In this document: positions 24,472-33,174 of the stretch, piece by piece
Position numbering within the stretch: the first letter of the stretch is position 1
Layout: each line of letters starts with the position of its first letter
From: Roseivirga sp. 4D4
Lineage (GTDB): Bacteria > Bacteroidota > Bacteroidia > Cytophagales > Cyclobacteriaceae
Reading direction: 5' to 3'
NCBI RefSeq assembly: GCF_001747095.1
Contig: NZ_MDGP01000001.1
Location: 3,269,001 to 3,333,000, forward strand
DNA length: 64,000 bases
Translations under genes and position numbers: made by a program
Notes under the pieces: generated by a model
What the model saw: only the letters and a program-made list of their open reading frames with translations
Told to the model about the DNA's origin: nothing
The model's database searches: none

Positions 24472-27081
24472 ATGAAAAAGGATGTGTCATCTCCACCCCG
24501 GTGGGCATTGCGCCTATTTGAATCTATTTGTCCTGAACAGCTTCAGGAGAGCATAATTGGGGACCTACTTGAGCAATATGAGATCAACCTGAAGCACAAA
24601 AGCAGGTTCAAGTCCAATACCTTATTCGTTTACAACACCCTTAGGTTCGTTCGCCTCGGAATTCTAAAGAGACGAGATACCAGACATAAATCAAACATTA
24701 CCGCTATGATGAGAAATTACTTTTTAACCTCAATCCGAGCCTTGCTTAAGCAGAAGCTCTATTTCTTAATTAATGTTCTTGGCCTTTCCGTTGGTATTGC
24801 CGCATGTTTGCTGTGCTACCTACACATCAATTATGAATTAAGTTACGACCAGTATCATAGCAAGGCTGACAATATTCATCGCCTAGTCACAGGTGATGTA
24901 AAAGGAGGCAATGGCTGGGTAAGAGTATCTGCCCCTATGCCAGCTGCCCTTAAAAGGAATATTCCTGAAATAGAGCGATATACCCGGCTTACCAATATTA
25001 CACGAGATCCTCAGGTTACAGTCGAGTATAACAACATCATTTTCAGCGAAAGCAAATTCTTCCTGGCAGACCCAGACATCCTATTAATGTTTGACATGGA
25101 GATGCTCAGAGGGGAGAGAAATACTGCGTTGAATGATCTCAATAGTGTTATCATCTCTTCTTCGACAGCAGAAAAGTACTTTGGTAGCGAAGATCCGATC
25201 GGCAAAACGTTACGCGTGGATGATCAGCACAATTTTCAGGTTTCCGGGGTCTTCCAAGACATTCCGTTCAACTCGCACTTCGATTTCGACTTTCTCATTT
25301 CCTTTAGCAATCTTGAAAAGGTACTTCCCGGAACTAGCCTAACGGGCAATTGGGGTCAATTCAACTACTTCGCCTATTTAGAGTTGGCAAATGGTAGCGA
25401 TCCACAAACCGTACAATCAAAAATTCAAAATACGGAGGTAAACCTCGGAGACAACAGAAACTTTGATCTGGGTCAAATTGGTATTCAAGCGCTCTCAGAA
25501 ATTCATTTTGTTGATAATCGAGGGAATTTAAAGCAAGCTTACAACTTCAAATACATCTATATCTATGGTGCCATAGCCCTTGCCATCCTATTTATCTCAT
25601 TCATCAACTTCGTCAACCTAAGCATTGCTGGTTCGACCAAAAGGATTAAAGAAGTAGGCATTCGTAAGGTCGTTGGTGCCAATCGAAGTCAGTTGATTAT
25701 ACAATTCATAGCTGAGTCATTTTTGGTTGCATTTTTTGCCGCTGCCGTGTCTCTAGTCCTCTCCTCCTTTCTTTTCATTCCAGCTGTCAACGACCTGATG
25801 AACAGTCGTATCTCAATGGATTTGAGCGACCCGTTTATGCTTTCCGTGTTGATCGGCCTGATACTGGCAGTCTCGCTAAGTTCTGGCTCTTACATCGCCT
25901 ATTTCATTATTTCCGCAAGGCCAATCAATGCCCTCAAAGGAGCCTACAAAGCCGGAAATAAAGGTGTGGCTTTCAAAAACGTTTTACTCGGCCTTCAATT
26001 CTGTATTTCTACCGTTCTTATCCTGTCAAGTGTATTCATTTACAAGCAACTCAACTTCTTAGGAAACAAGGACCTGGGCATGTCTAAGGACCAAATTGTG
26101 AATGTTGCCCTGAGTAATAAAACCGCCCAGGAAAATGGTCCACTGCTGGCCGAACAATTCAGACAAATATCAGGTGTCCGCGATGTAGCCGCTACGGATT
26201 TTGTACCGGGGGGAGCCAATTGGAACCAAACCGTTTGGTGGGAGGGACAAGAAGAGCCTATCAGCATGTTCCTGATCGGTGCCGACCCGAACTTTGTCGA
26301 AACGGTTGATATGGAGCTGATAGAGGGAGACCTAGCCTCTATTCGAAGTAACCAGAATACCCAATTCATCTTGAACGAAGCTGCCGTAAAGGAGATCGGT
26401 TGGGAAACAGCGCTCGGTAAATCTTTCAGCGCCTTTGGACAGAGCAATGCCGTACCGATTTCCGGGGTTGTTAAAAACTACAACTTCCGCTCACTTCATC
26501 ATGATATTGACCCTTGTGTATTGGTGATCAGAGCACAGCGCAATCATAATCAATTGGCCGTAAAACTAGATGGCGGTAACATCAGGTCACTTATTTCCTC
26601 CCTTGAGAATACTTACGCCCAGGTGCTTCCTGAAATGCAATTCGAATACACTTTTATGGATGCCAACTTTGCCAAGCTCTATGAAGCCGAGACTCGCACC
26701 AGTAAGATTGTTGGAGCACTTACGTTTGTAGCTATTCTTTTGGCCGTATTAGGCCTATACGCCTTGCTTACTTTTGCGGTACAAGAGCGCACCAGAGAAT
26801 TAGCCATTAGAAAAGTTCTGGGTGTAAAAGTGAAACAGGTTTTAGTATTGCTATCCGGCAATTATGCACGCCTTATGTTGATCGCTAACATCATAGCAAT
26901 CCCGGTTACTTGGTATATGTTAAACGAATGGCTTAATAATTTCAATTACAGAATAGACCTAGGCGTTTTGACCTTTGGCATAATCACTTTGCTGACCTTT
27001 AGCATCATATATTTAATTGCCGGGCTGAAGACTTTGCAATCGAATAGAATCAACCCTACTGAGGCATTGAGAAACGAATAG
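24472..27081 (+). CDS. FtsX-type ABC transporter permease with permease-prefix domain
   Basis: An 869-residue protein. Residues 1-80 are a cytoplasmic prefix (PRWALRLFESICPEQLQESIIGDLLEQYEINL), known in Bacteroidota permeases encoded beside PadR. The remainder is a duplicated MacB/FtsX layout: a helix near 95-120 followed by a periplasmic MacB-like domain, three helices near 360-480, a second helix near 500, another periplasmic domain, and three helices near 745-860. FtsX motifs such as RIKEVGIRKVVGANRSQLI and TRELAIRKVLGVKVKQVLVLL occur twice. No ATPase gene is adjacent, so it must use one encoded elsewhere. Substrate unknown; lipoprotein, peptide or drug export are family roles. Confidence 0.9.
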   Translation: MKKDVSSPPRWALRLFESICPEQLQESIIGDLLEQYEINLKHKSRFKSNTLFVYNTLRFVRLGILKRRDTRHKSNITAMMRNYFLTSIRALLKQKLYFLINVLGLSVGIAACLLCYLHINYELSYDQYHSKADNIHRLVTGDVKGGNGWVRVSAPMPAALKRNIPEIERYTRLTNITRDPQVTVEYNNIIFSESKFFLADPDILLMFDMEMLRGERNTALNDLNSVIISSSTAEKYFGSEDPIGKTLRVDDQHNFQVSGVFQDIPFNSHFDFDFLISFSNLEKVLPGTSLTGNWGQFNYFAYLELANGSDPQTVQSKIQNTEVNLGDNRNFDLGQIGIQALSEIHFVDNRGNLKQAYNFKYIYIYGAIALAILFISFINFVNLSIAGSTKRIKEVGIRKVVGANRSQLIIQFIAESFLVAFFAAAVSLVLSSFLFIPAVNDLMNSRISMDLSDPFMLSVLIGLILAVSLSSGSYIAYFIISARPINALKGAYKAGNKGVAFKNVLLGLQFCISTVLILSSVFIYKQLNFLGNKDLGMSKDQIVNVALSNKTAQENGPLLAEQFRQISGVRDVAATDFVPGGANWNQTVWWEGQEEPISMFLIGADPNFVETVDMELIEGDLASIRSNQNTQFILNEAAVKEIGWETALGKSFSAFGQSNAVPISGVVKNYNFRSLHHDIDPCVLVIRAQRNHNQLAVKLDGGNIRSLISSLENTYAQVLPEMQFEYTFMDANFAKLYEAETRTSKIVGALTFVAILLAVLGLYALLTFAVQERTRELAIRKVLGVKVKQVLVLLSGNYARLMLIANIIAIPVTWYMLNEWLNNFNYRIDLGVLTFGIITLLTFSIIYLIAGLKTLQSNRINPTEALRNE

Positions 27082-27090
27082 ACGGAGTTC

Positions 27091-27127
27091 ATTACGATTC
27101 ATCCTACCAATCCTACGATTCGGTAAG
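27091..27127 (+). promoter_or_regulatory. Candidate LytTR operator before the TonB receptor gene
   Basis: TACGATTC occurs at 27093-27100 and 27114-27121, 21 bp apart, in a sequence reading TTACGATTCATCCT then CCTACGATTCGGTAAGTC. The layout is almost the same as before the TPR gene (29880-29908). TACGATTC resembles the published LytTR half-site consensus (TA-C-G-TT type). The repeats end 66 bp before the receptor ATG. Confidence 0.6.
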
Positions 27128-27186
27128 TCTTATTTATAAGGAGAGCTTAGTCATTGCACATTTGAGTTATCAAATACTCAACAGCG

Positions 27187-29355
27187 ATGCAACGTCTAAA
27201 ACTCATACTCACAATACTTGCCATAAGCACGGTCAATGCTTTAGGGCAAACGGTCATCAAGGGAACCGTCAAAGATGCCAAAGGAGTCAGTATTCCTGGA
27301 GCCAATATTTACATCAAAGACTCATTTGACGGTGTCAACTCTCAAGCAGATGGTTCATTCGTCTTTGAAACTGGAGAGTCAGGTGCACAAATTCTAATCG
27401 TCAGTTTCATCGGTTTTAAGGATATCGAGAAATCTGTAGAACTGAAAGGTGAAACCCTGGTATTGAACCTAGTCCTACAGGAAGAAATCAATAAGCTTGA
27501 TGGTGTCACGATTACTGCCGGAGCCTTCGAGGCCAGTGATATTAAAAAAGTCACGGTCTTAAAGCCTTTAGATATTGTTACAACGGCAAGCGCGGCAGGA
27601 GACATTATGGGTGCTATTAATACACTGCCGGGAACCGCCACTGTTGGTGAGTCAGGTCGCCTATTCGTACGTGGTGGTGAGGGTTACGAAACCAAGGTCT
27701 TTATCGATGGTTTAGAGGTGAGAAATGCATTTGGGGCCACTGCTCCCAATGTGCCAACCCGTGGCCGATTTAGCCCTTTTCTTTTCAAAGGAGTCACTTT
27801 CAGCACGGGAGGCTATTCAGCAGAATATGGACAAGCCTTGTCCTCTGCTTTGGTATTGAATTCGAATGACATCGCTGACAAAACTCAAGGAGACATCTCT
27901 TTAATGTCTGTAGGCGGAGATATTGCTTACACCAAGAAATGGGATAAGACCTCAATATCGGGTAAGGTTCAGTATACCGACCTTCGTCCCTATCAGGACC
28001 TGATCCGTCAATTCTTTGATTGGGAGCAAGGCCCAGTGGGTACGGTTGGAGAACTCGTCTTCAGACATAAGGTGAATAAAAACGGTCTGTTGAAAATCTA
28101 TACCAATGTTGATGTATCAGACTTCAGAATCCGATTCCCCAACATTAACAGAAATGGTTTGAAGGATACTGTGAGTGTTGCCAATAACTACGGCTATGTC
28201 AATGCCAGTTATAAGGATATTCTCAACAAAAAATGGTCTATCCGTGGGGGCCTTTCAACTACCTATAACAAGGAAAAAGTCGGTTTCAATGAGGATAGAG
28301 TGAATGAACTCGAAAAGGGAGCTCATGGTAAAGTAGCCCTGAATTGGGATGCCAGTGAGAAGATCACCGTCAATATGGGAAGTGAATTCTTTCACAAACG
28401 ATTCGATCGATCTTTCGGTCTTTCGGACGGTCCTTTAGACAGTTTTGGCTTCGAAGACAATACCTTGGCCAGTTTCGTTGAGGCCGATTATTTCGCCTCA
28501 AACAAGTTAGTTTTCAGAACTGGGCTTCGTTATGAGCATTCCTCCTTGGTGAATCAAACTTGGGTCAGTCCCCGTTTGGCTATGTCTTACAAATTGAATG
28601 ACTATGGGCAGTTTTCTCTGGCTTATGGTAAGTTTCTACAGTCGCCTTTAAACGACTACGCCATAGTGAATCAACAGCTTGCCCCAGAGCAGGCAACACA
28701 TCATATTTTGAACTACCAGTACATCAGGGACAATAGAGTATTCAGGGTAGAATCTTACTGGAAGAAATACGATGACTTGGTGAAATTCCAAAGCTTGGAC
28801 GATTTCAACCCTTTGAACTACAACAACTCAGGTTTCGGTGAGGCCAAAGGTGTTGATGTATTCTGGAGAGACGGTAAGACCTTTAAAGGAACTGACTACT
28901 GGGTTTCGTACTCCTTTGTTGATTCTGAGAGGAATTATCAGGACTTCAATACTCTAGCGACTCCCTCCTTTCTCTCAAAGCACAACTTTTCGTTTGTTAT
29001 CAAGCACTTTGTTGAGCCATTGAGAACGCAATTTGGAGCTACTTTTAATTATGGTTCCAGCCGACCATTTCACAATCCGAACAGACCTGGGTTTCAGAAT
29101 GATCGGACTCCGGATTATCAGGATTTGAGCTTGAATGCAGCGATTTTACTGAAACAGAACATTATCATTTACCTGTCTTCTTCCAACATTTTCGGAAGAG
29201 ACAACATATTCGGCTATGAGTATGCCGCTCAGCCAAATTTCGATGGTATTTATGACAGACAGCCTATTAGACAGGGGGCCAAGCGCTTCATCTTTTTAGG
29301 CCTGTTCATTACACTTACCAAAGACGGACAAGAAAATCAATTAGAAAATTTATAA
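27187..29355 (+). CDS. TonB-dependent outer-membrane receptor
   Basis: A 722-residue receptor with a signal peptide (1-20, ...STVNALGQ), an N-terminal carboxypeptidase-regulatory-like domain (about 23-105, VIKGTVKDAKGVSIPGANIYIKDS ... SFIGFKDIEKSVEL), a plug (about 110-230, with LFVRGGEGYETKVFIDGLEV) and a beta barrel ending ...FLGLFITLTK. It is shorter than SusC proteins and has no SusD partner. It would import a scarce nutrient or siderophore using TonB energy. The DUF2141 gene follows after 10 bp. Candidate LytTR sites upstream tie its expression to the nearby two-component system. Confidence 0.92.
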   Translation: MQRLKLILTILAISTVNALGQTVIKGTVKDAKGVSIPGANIYIKDSFDGVNSQADGSFVFETGESGAQILIVSFIGFKDIEKSVELKGETLVLNLVLQEEINKLDGVTITAGAFEASDIKKVTVLKPLDIVTTASAAGDIMGAINTLPGTATVGESGRLFVRGGEGYETKVFIDGLEVRNAFGATAPNVPTRGRFSPFLFKGVTFSTGGYSAEYGQALSSALVLNSNDIADKTQGDISLMSVGGDIAYTKKWDKTSISGKVQYTDLRPYQDLIRQFFDWEQGPVGTVGELVFRHKVNKNGLLKIYTNVDVSDFRIRFPNINRNGLKDTVSVANNYGYVNASYKDILNKKWSIRGGLSTTYNKEKVGFNEDRVNELEKGAHGKVALNWDASEKITVNMGSEFFHKRFDRSFGLSDGPLDSFGFEDNTLASFVEADYFASNKLVFRTGLRYEHSSLVNQTWVSPRLAMSYKLNDYGQFSLAYGKFLQSPLNDYAIVNQQLAPEQATHHILNYQYIRDNRVFRVESYWKKYDDLVKFQSLDDFNPLNYNNSGFGEAKGVDVFWRDGKTFKGTDYWVSYSFVDSERNYQDFNTLATPSFLSKHNFSFVIKHFVEPLRTQFGATFNYGSSRPFHNPNRPGFQNDRTPDYQDLSLNAAILLKQNIIIYLSSSNIFGRDNIFGYEYAAQPNFDGIYDRQPIRQGAKRFIFLGLFITLTKDGQENQLENL

Positions 29356-29365
29356 GTCAAAAATC

Positions 29366-29806
29366 ATGAAAACAATTACAACACTAATCATTGCAATGGG
29401 ACTTATGCTCGGCATGGTTCCTTCAAAAAAAGAAGAAGTTACACTCACTGTTACAGTGGATAATCTAAGAAATGAAAATGGTTACATCGCGGTTGCTCTT
29501 CACAATGGAGAAACGGAATTTCCAGGCACCGAGGCCTTTATGACCAAATATGTAGAAGCTGAAGGTGGTTCTGTTGAGGTCGTATTTGAGAATGTACCTG
29601 TTGGGGAGTATGCCCTAGCGGTTATGCACGATGAAAATGGCAATGAAGAAATGGACTTCAACAGCTATGGTATGCCTACAGAAGGCTATGGCTTCTCAAA
29701 TGATGCCATGGGAGAGCAAGGCCCACCAGATTTTGATGATGCCTCCTTCGATGTGGATGAGGACATGGATACCGCTGTGACTTTAATGTACCTAGGTGGT
29801 TTCTAG
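29366..29806 (+). CDS. DUF2141 domain protein, exported
   Basis: A 146-residue protein with a short N-terminal hydrophobic segment (ITTLIIAMGLMLGMVPS) and the DUF2141 domain: TLTVTVDNLRNENGYIAVALHN, then FENVPVGEYALAVMHDENGNEEMDFNSYGMPTEGYGFSND. The central HDENGN-x-MD-x-N motif is the family hallmark and looks like an acidic loop that could bind Ca2+. The family is common in Bacteroidota and Proteobacteria with no defined function. It is 10 bp downstream of the TonB receptor and probably cotranscribed; a terminator follows. Confidence 0.88.
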   Translation: MKTITTLIIAMGLMLGMVPSKKEEVTLTVTVDNLRNENGYIAVALHNGETEFPGTEAFMTKYVEAEGGSVEVVFENVPVGEYALAVMHDENGNEEMDFNSYGMPTEGYGFSNDAMGEQGPPDFDDASFDVDEDMDTAVTLMYLGGF

Positions 29807-29828
29807 GCTAAACAACACAAAATTAGAT

Positions 29829-29851
29829 CCTCGGCTTGCCGGGGGTTTTTT
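29829..29851 (+). terminator. Intrinsic terminator after the DUF2141 gene
   Basis: CCTCGGC (29829-29835), a two-base loop and GCCGGGG (29838-29844) pair with one wobble, followed by a T run (29846-29851). It closes the receptor-DUF2141 transcription unit, so the TPR gene downstream needs its own promoter. Confidence 0.75.
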
Positions 29852-29877
29852 GTTTTAAAGAAATAGATCTTACACTT

Positions 29878-29914
29878 GCTACGATTCATCTGGCTTATTC
29901 TACGGTTCGGTCAA
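29878..29914 (+). promoter_or_regulatory. Candidate LytTR operator before the TPR gene
   Basis: TACGATTC at 29880-29887 and TACGGTTC at 29901-29908 are 21 bp apart. The flanks, CTACGATTCATC and CTACGGTTCGGTCA, match those upstream of the TonB receptor (27093-27121). The element lies just past a terminator and 71 bp before the TPR gene start, an appropriate place for activator binding. Confidence 0.6.
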
Positions 29915-29978
29915 TCCTTTTATGTCTCACCTGTACTTCATGCTACTTTTAAATCATCAAAAACGAAAACACAGGATC

Positions 29979-30623
29979 ATGAAAAAGATATTCTTATTAA
30001 TCGGATTATTAGTAGCAGGTTTCGCCCTTCATGGACAAGGTCAGGAAGCCTATATCAAAGCAATGTCTAAGGCTTTAGAGCAAATGTCAACTGCCGGAAC
30101 AGTAGAAGAGAGACAAGCGGTCGCAAGCCAATTTGAAAGAATAGCGGCAAAGGTAGATAGCGAATGGCTGCCCAATTACTATGCTGCACTCAACTACATT
30201 AATATGGCCTATGTAGCAGAAGGCATTAGCACTAAAGACAAATACACAGAGAAAGCACAAACATTCATTGACAAGGCCATTGCACTAGAACCAAACAACG
30301 CTGAGGTTGTAGCTCTTCAAGGTTTCAACTACATGACGCAATTGGCTGCCGACCCAAATACAAGAGGTCAGATGCTTTCAGGGAAGGCGATGCAACAGTT
30401 CAGCATGGCCGTGAGAATCGATCCAGAAAACCCAAGAGCTAATATGCTACTAGGTCAAATGCAACTTGGTATGGCGCAGTTCTTTGGTTCTCCAACTGAT
30501 GAACCTTGCGCCAAAGTAAAAGGAACGTTAGCGGCATTTGAAGCCGAAAGTGGTAAGCAAACCTTGGATCCAACTTGGGGAAAAGGAATGGCAGAAGGCA
30601 TTGTAAAACAATGCGGCCAATAG
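29979..30623 (+). CDS. Exported TPR-repeat protein
   Basis: A 214-residue protein with a signal peptide (1-19, ...GFALHGQG). The mature part is helical with TPR-like units, for example YTEKAQTFIDKAIALEPNNAEVVALQGFNYM and AMQQFSMAVRIDPENPRANMLLGQMQLGMAQFFG. The family occurs in Bacteroidota beside TonB receptors and LytTR systems; its function is unknown but TPRs bind proteins. The ATG at 29979 was chosen because it opens a clean signal peptide; longer frames upstream cross the candidate operator. The downstream DUF2306-like gene is 70 bp away across a stem-loop. Confidence 0.8.
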   Translation: MKKIFLLIGLLVAGFALHGQGQEAYIKAMSKALEQMSTAGTVEERQAVASQFERIAAKVDSEWLPNYYAALNYINMAYVAEGISTKDKYTEKAQTFIDKAIALEPNNAEVVALQGFNYMTQLAADPNTRGQMLSGKAMQQFSMAVRIDPENPRANMLLGQMQLGMAQFFGSPTDEPCAKVKGTLAAFEAESGKQTLDPTWGKGMAEGIVKQCGQ

Positions 30624-30634
30624 CAAGAGGTTAA

Positions 30635-30670
30635 GCTGAGGACACCTGCGAATTTGCAGGAGTCTTCAGC
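30635..30670 (+). other. Stem-loop between the TPR and DUF2306-like genes
   Basis: GCTGAGGAC (30635-30643) pairs with GTCTTCAGC (30662-30670) with one G-T wobble, enclosing CCTGC (30645-30649) and GCAGG (30656-30660). No T run follows, so it is not a standard terminator. It may protect or process the mRNA and set the relative expression of the two genes. Confidence 0.5.
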
Positions 30671-30693
30671 CAACACCAATAATCAAAAGCCCA

Positions 30694-31365
30694 ATGGAAC
30701 AAATACTCATTATATCACATGTAGTTGCTGGAATTACCTCGTTGCTTACCGGATTGGTGGCTGGTTTCTTTGGTCGAAAAGGAGGAAAGTTGCATAGACA
30801 AGTAGGTAAAGTTTTCTTCTGGTGTATGTTCTGGGTCTTTATCAGTGCCATACTCATTATTAGCCTAGTTCGTTTCAATGCTTTTCTAATGGTAATTGCT
30901 GTTTTCAGCTTCTATATGGCCTTTTCAGGTTATCGTTCTTTAAAAATCAAGAAGACACGAAAAGTAGAAACCATAGACTGGACTGCTGGCATCATTACCC
31001 TATTATTCGGACTATTTATGATTGGAATGGGCTTCAACTACTTAGTACCCAGTTTCTCTTCCGTGCTCGGTTATCTATGCCTCTTCTTTGGATTCTTCAC
31101 TGCCCAAAATGCATGGGAAAACCTTCGAATGTATAGAAAGATCGATTCGGCAGACAAGATGTGGTGGTGGTTCGCACACATGAACTCCATGTCAGGAAGT
31201 CTCATTGCCACCATTACCGCATTTTTAGTGCAGAATGGGGAAATCTTTAACTTCCCAAACCAACTGGGCTGGATGCTCTGGGTATTTCCAACTTTCATTG
31301 GCTTTCCGATCGTGAGCTATTGGAATAGGAAATACAAAGCGCAGTTCCAAACTCGGTCGGTTTAA
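30694..31365 (+). CDS. DUF2306-like multi-pass membrane protein A
   Basis: A 223-residue membrane protein of about seven helices. The opening ISHVVAGITSLLTGLVAGFFGRKGGKLHRQVGKVFFW has the spacing His-(3)-Gly-...-RKG-x-x-x-His-x-x-x-Gly found in the DUF2306 family, and aligns with the gene at 33175-33669. The paired helix-embedded histidines could bind haem or metal, but that is speculation. A later WWFAHMNSM adds another His. It precedes the second LytS/LytTR pair by 15 bp and may supply its sensory input. Family assignment moderate. Confidence 0.65.
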   Translation: MEQILIISHVVAGITSLLTGLVAGFFGRKGGKLHRQVGKVFFWCMFWVFISAILIISLVRFNAFLMVIAVFSFYMAFSGYRSLKIKKTRKVETIDWTAGIITLLFGLFMIGMGFNYLVPSFSSVLGYLCLFFGFFTAQNAWENLRMYRKIDSADKMWWWFAHMNSMSGSLIATITAFLVQNGEIFNFPNQLGWMLWVFPTFIGFPIVSYWNRKYKAQFQTRSV

Positions 31366-31380
31366 CCCTTATATTTAAAC

Positions 31381-32415
31381 ATGGGCATTTTCAAATTCAA
31401 GAAGGTTTGGCAGCAAGAAGTCTTCGAATCCATTTTAATCTTCGCACTGGGCTGTGTAATGGCCTTTGTCTTTGATGGAGACTTGTATCAGCGTCCCTGG
31501 TCAGTGGTCAGGCTCAGCATGAGTTACTCAGGCTTTATGTGGCTCTTCTTTTGGAAAGGTAACTCCTATCTGGTTGATTTCTGGAACAAGAAAATTTCAT
31601 GGTTAGAACAACCCGGCAAGCGGTTCATTGTAGGTGTAATCACAGTGCTTGTATACACACCATTTGTCATTGTATTTCTAAATTGGGCTTATAACTTAAT
31701 TCCGGGAGTAAGTACAAACTGGGGAGGCATAGATGTTCTCATATCCATTGGCATTACCTTCTTCATCACCTTCTTTATGTTTGCCAGGTCATTTCTTAGC
31801 AACTGGAGAAGAGCGTCTCTGGATGCAGAGCGTATGAAGCGCGAGCAGATGTCGACTAAGTATGAATCCCTGAAAAATCAGGTTAACCCTCACTTCTTAT
31901 TCAACAGCCTCAATGCGCTAACCAACCTTGTCTATGAAAACCAGGATATGGCGGCCGATTTTATCCGTAAGCTATCAAAGGTCTATCGGTATGTTTTAGA
32001 CAATCAGTCCAAGGAAGTCGTCAAACTGGAAACCGAGCTCTCCTTCGTGAATTCATACCTCTTTCTTCAAAGAATCAGGTTCGATGATAAGTTGAAAGTC
32101 AATATTGATATCAGCGGGTACGAGCAAAAGATGATTCCACCAATTGCCCTTCAGATGCTCTTTGAAAATGCCATTAAGCACAACACGATCGCTGAAGAGG
32201 AGCCCTTGAACATCGATGTTTTCGTAGAAAATGGTGATACGTTGGTGATCAAGAATAACCTTCAAAAGAAGAATATCCCAATGGAAGAATCGGCTGGTGT
32301 CGGCCTAAAAAACATAGTCGCTCGCTATGAATTCTTGAGTCAAACACCAGTGGAAATCACCGAAGAGGAATCTGAATTTATTGTCAAACTACCATTACTG
32401 TCCTTCTCCTCATGA
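31381..32415 (+). CDS. LytS-type sensor histidine kinase, second system
   Basis: A 344-residue membrane kinase with four hydrophobic helices (about 15-135), a coiled linker and the His_kinase domain SLKNQVNPHFLFNSLNALTNL with phosphoacceptor His 171. N box: LQMLFENAIKHN; G box: AGVGLKNIVARYE. It overlaps the downstream LytTR regulator by 4 bp. Compared with the kinase at 22254 it has the same layout but different membrane helices, so the two sense different cues. It is flanked by two DUF2306-like genes on the same strand. Confidence 0.93.
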   Translation: MGIFKFKKVWQQEVFESILIFALGCVMAFVFDGDLYQRPWSVVRLSMSYSGFMWLFFWKGNSYLVDFWNKKISWLEQPGKRFIVGVITVLVYTPFVIVFLNWAYNLIPGVSTNWGGIDVLISIGITFFITFFMFARSFLSNWRRASLDAERMKREQMSTKYESLKNQVNPHFLFNSLNALTNLVYENQDMAADFIRKLSKVYRYVLDNQSKEVVKLETELSFVNSYLFLQRIRFDDKLKVNIDISGYEQKMIPPIALQMLFENAIKHNTIAEEEPLNIDVFVENGDTLVIKNNLQKKNIPMEESAGVGLKNIVARYEFLSQTPVEITEEESEFIVKLPLLSFSS

Positions 32416-33170
32416 AAGTATTAATTGTTGAAGATGAGTCAATGGCCGCCAAAAGGCTGGTGAGGCTACTCCAGGAAGCAAATCCAGATATTGAAATACT
32501 GGCCAAATTAGACTCTGTCAAAAGGGCCGTTAATTGGTTGAAAGATAGTACTGCCGATCTCCTGTTTTTCGATATTCAGCTAGCCGATGGCCTGAGCTTC
32601 GAGATACTGGAACAGGTACAGGTTGCTGCACCCATCATCTTTACTACTGCCTTTGACGAATACGCCATACAGGCCTTTAAGCTGAACAGCATTGACTATT
32701 TGCTTAAGCCGATCGATCCTGAAGAACTAGGTAATGCCCTTGACAAGTATCAAAAGCTCTTTTCAGAAAAGGAGAGCCAGCCCATGAATATGGCTTTGAT
32801 AGAGCAGGCAATGCAAATGATGACTAAAAAGTACAAGGAACGCTTTGTAGTCAAAATAGGGGAGCACATTCACACTATCCCGACCAACGAAACGGCTTAT
32901 TTCTTTAGTCAGGAAAAGGCCACCTACCTGCAAACTATTGAGAAGAATCGCTTTATTATCGATTACACTTTAGAACAGGTAGAGGAATTAGTCGACCCGG
33001 AACGATTCTTCCGAATTAATAGAAAGTACCTGGTCTCACTGGAGGCTGTGAAAGACATTGTTACTTACTCAAATAGCAGATTAAGGCTCATTTTGAAGCA
33101 CTCCGATGAAATGGACGCTATTGTGAGCCGCGATAAAGTACAGGAATTCAAGAAATGGTTAGACAGATAG
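32412..33170 (+). CDS. LytTR family response regulator, second system
   Basis: A 252-residue regulator: receiver domain with phosphoacceptor Asp 54 in LLFFDIQLADGLSFE, and Lys in SIDYLLKPIDPEEL; then a LytTR domain (about 145-250, ERFVVKIGEHIHTIPTNETAYFFSQEKATYLQ ... FFRINRKYLVSLEAVKDIV). The 21-bp-spaced TACGATTC repeats upstream of the TonB receptor and the TPR gene in the same cluster are the best candidates for its targets, which would make the receptor its output (inference). Confidence 0.93.
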   Translation: MKVLIVEDESMAAKRLVRLLQEANPDIEILAKLDSVKRAVNWLKDSTADLLFFDIQLADGLSFEILEQVQVAAPIIFTTAFDEYAIQAFKLNSIDYLLKPIDPEELGNALDKYQKLFSEKESQPMNMALIEQAMQMMTKKYKERFVVKIGEHIHTIPTNETAYFFSQEKATYLQTIEKNRFIIDYTLEQVEELVDPERFFRINRKYLVSLEAVKDIVTYSNSRLRLILKHSDEMDAIVSRDKVQEFKKWLDR

Positions 33171-33174
33171 TTGC

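Noticed and set aside
26040..26447. Open minus-strand frame of 135 codons inside the FtsX permease gene
   Set aside because: Antisense to the second periplasmic domain; no homology.
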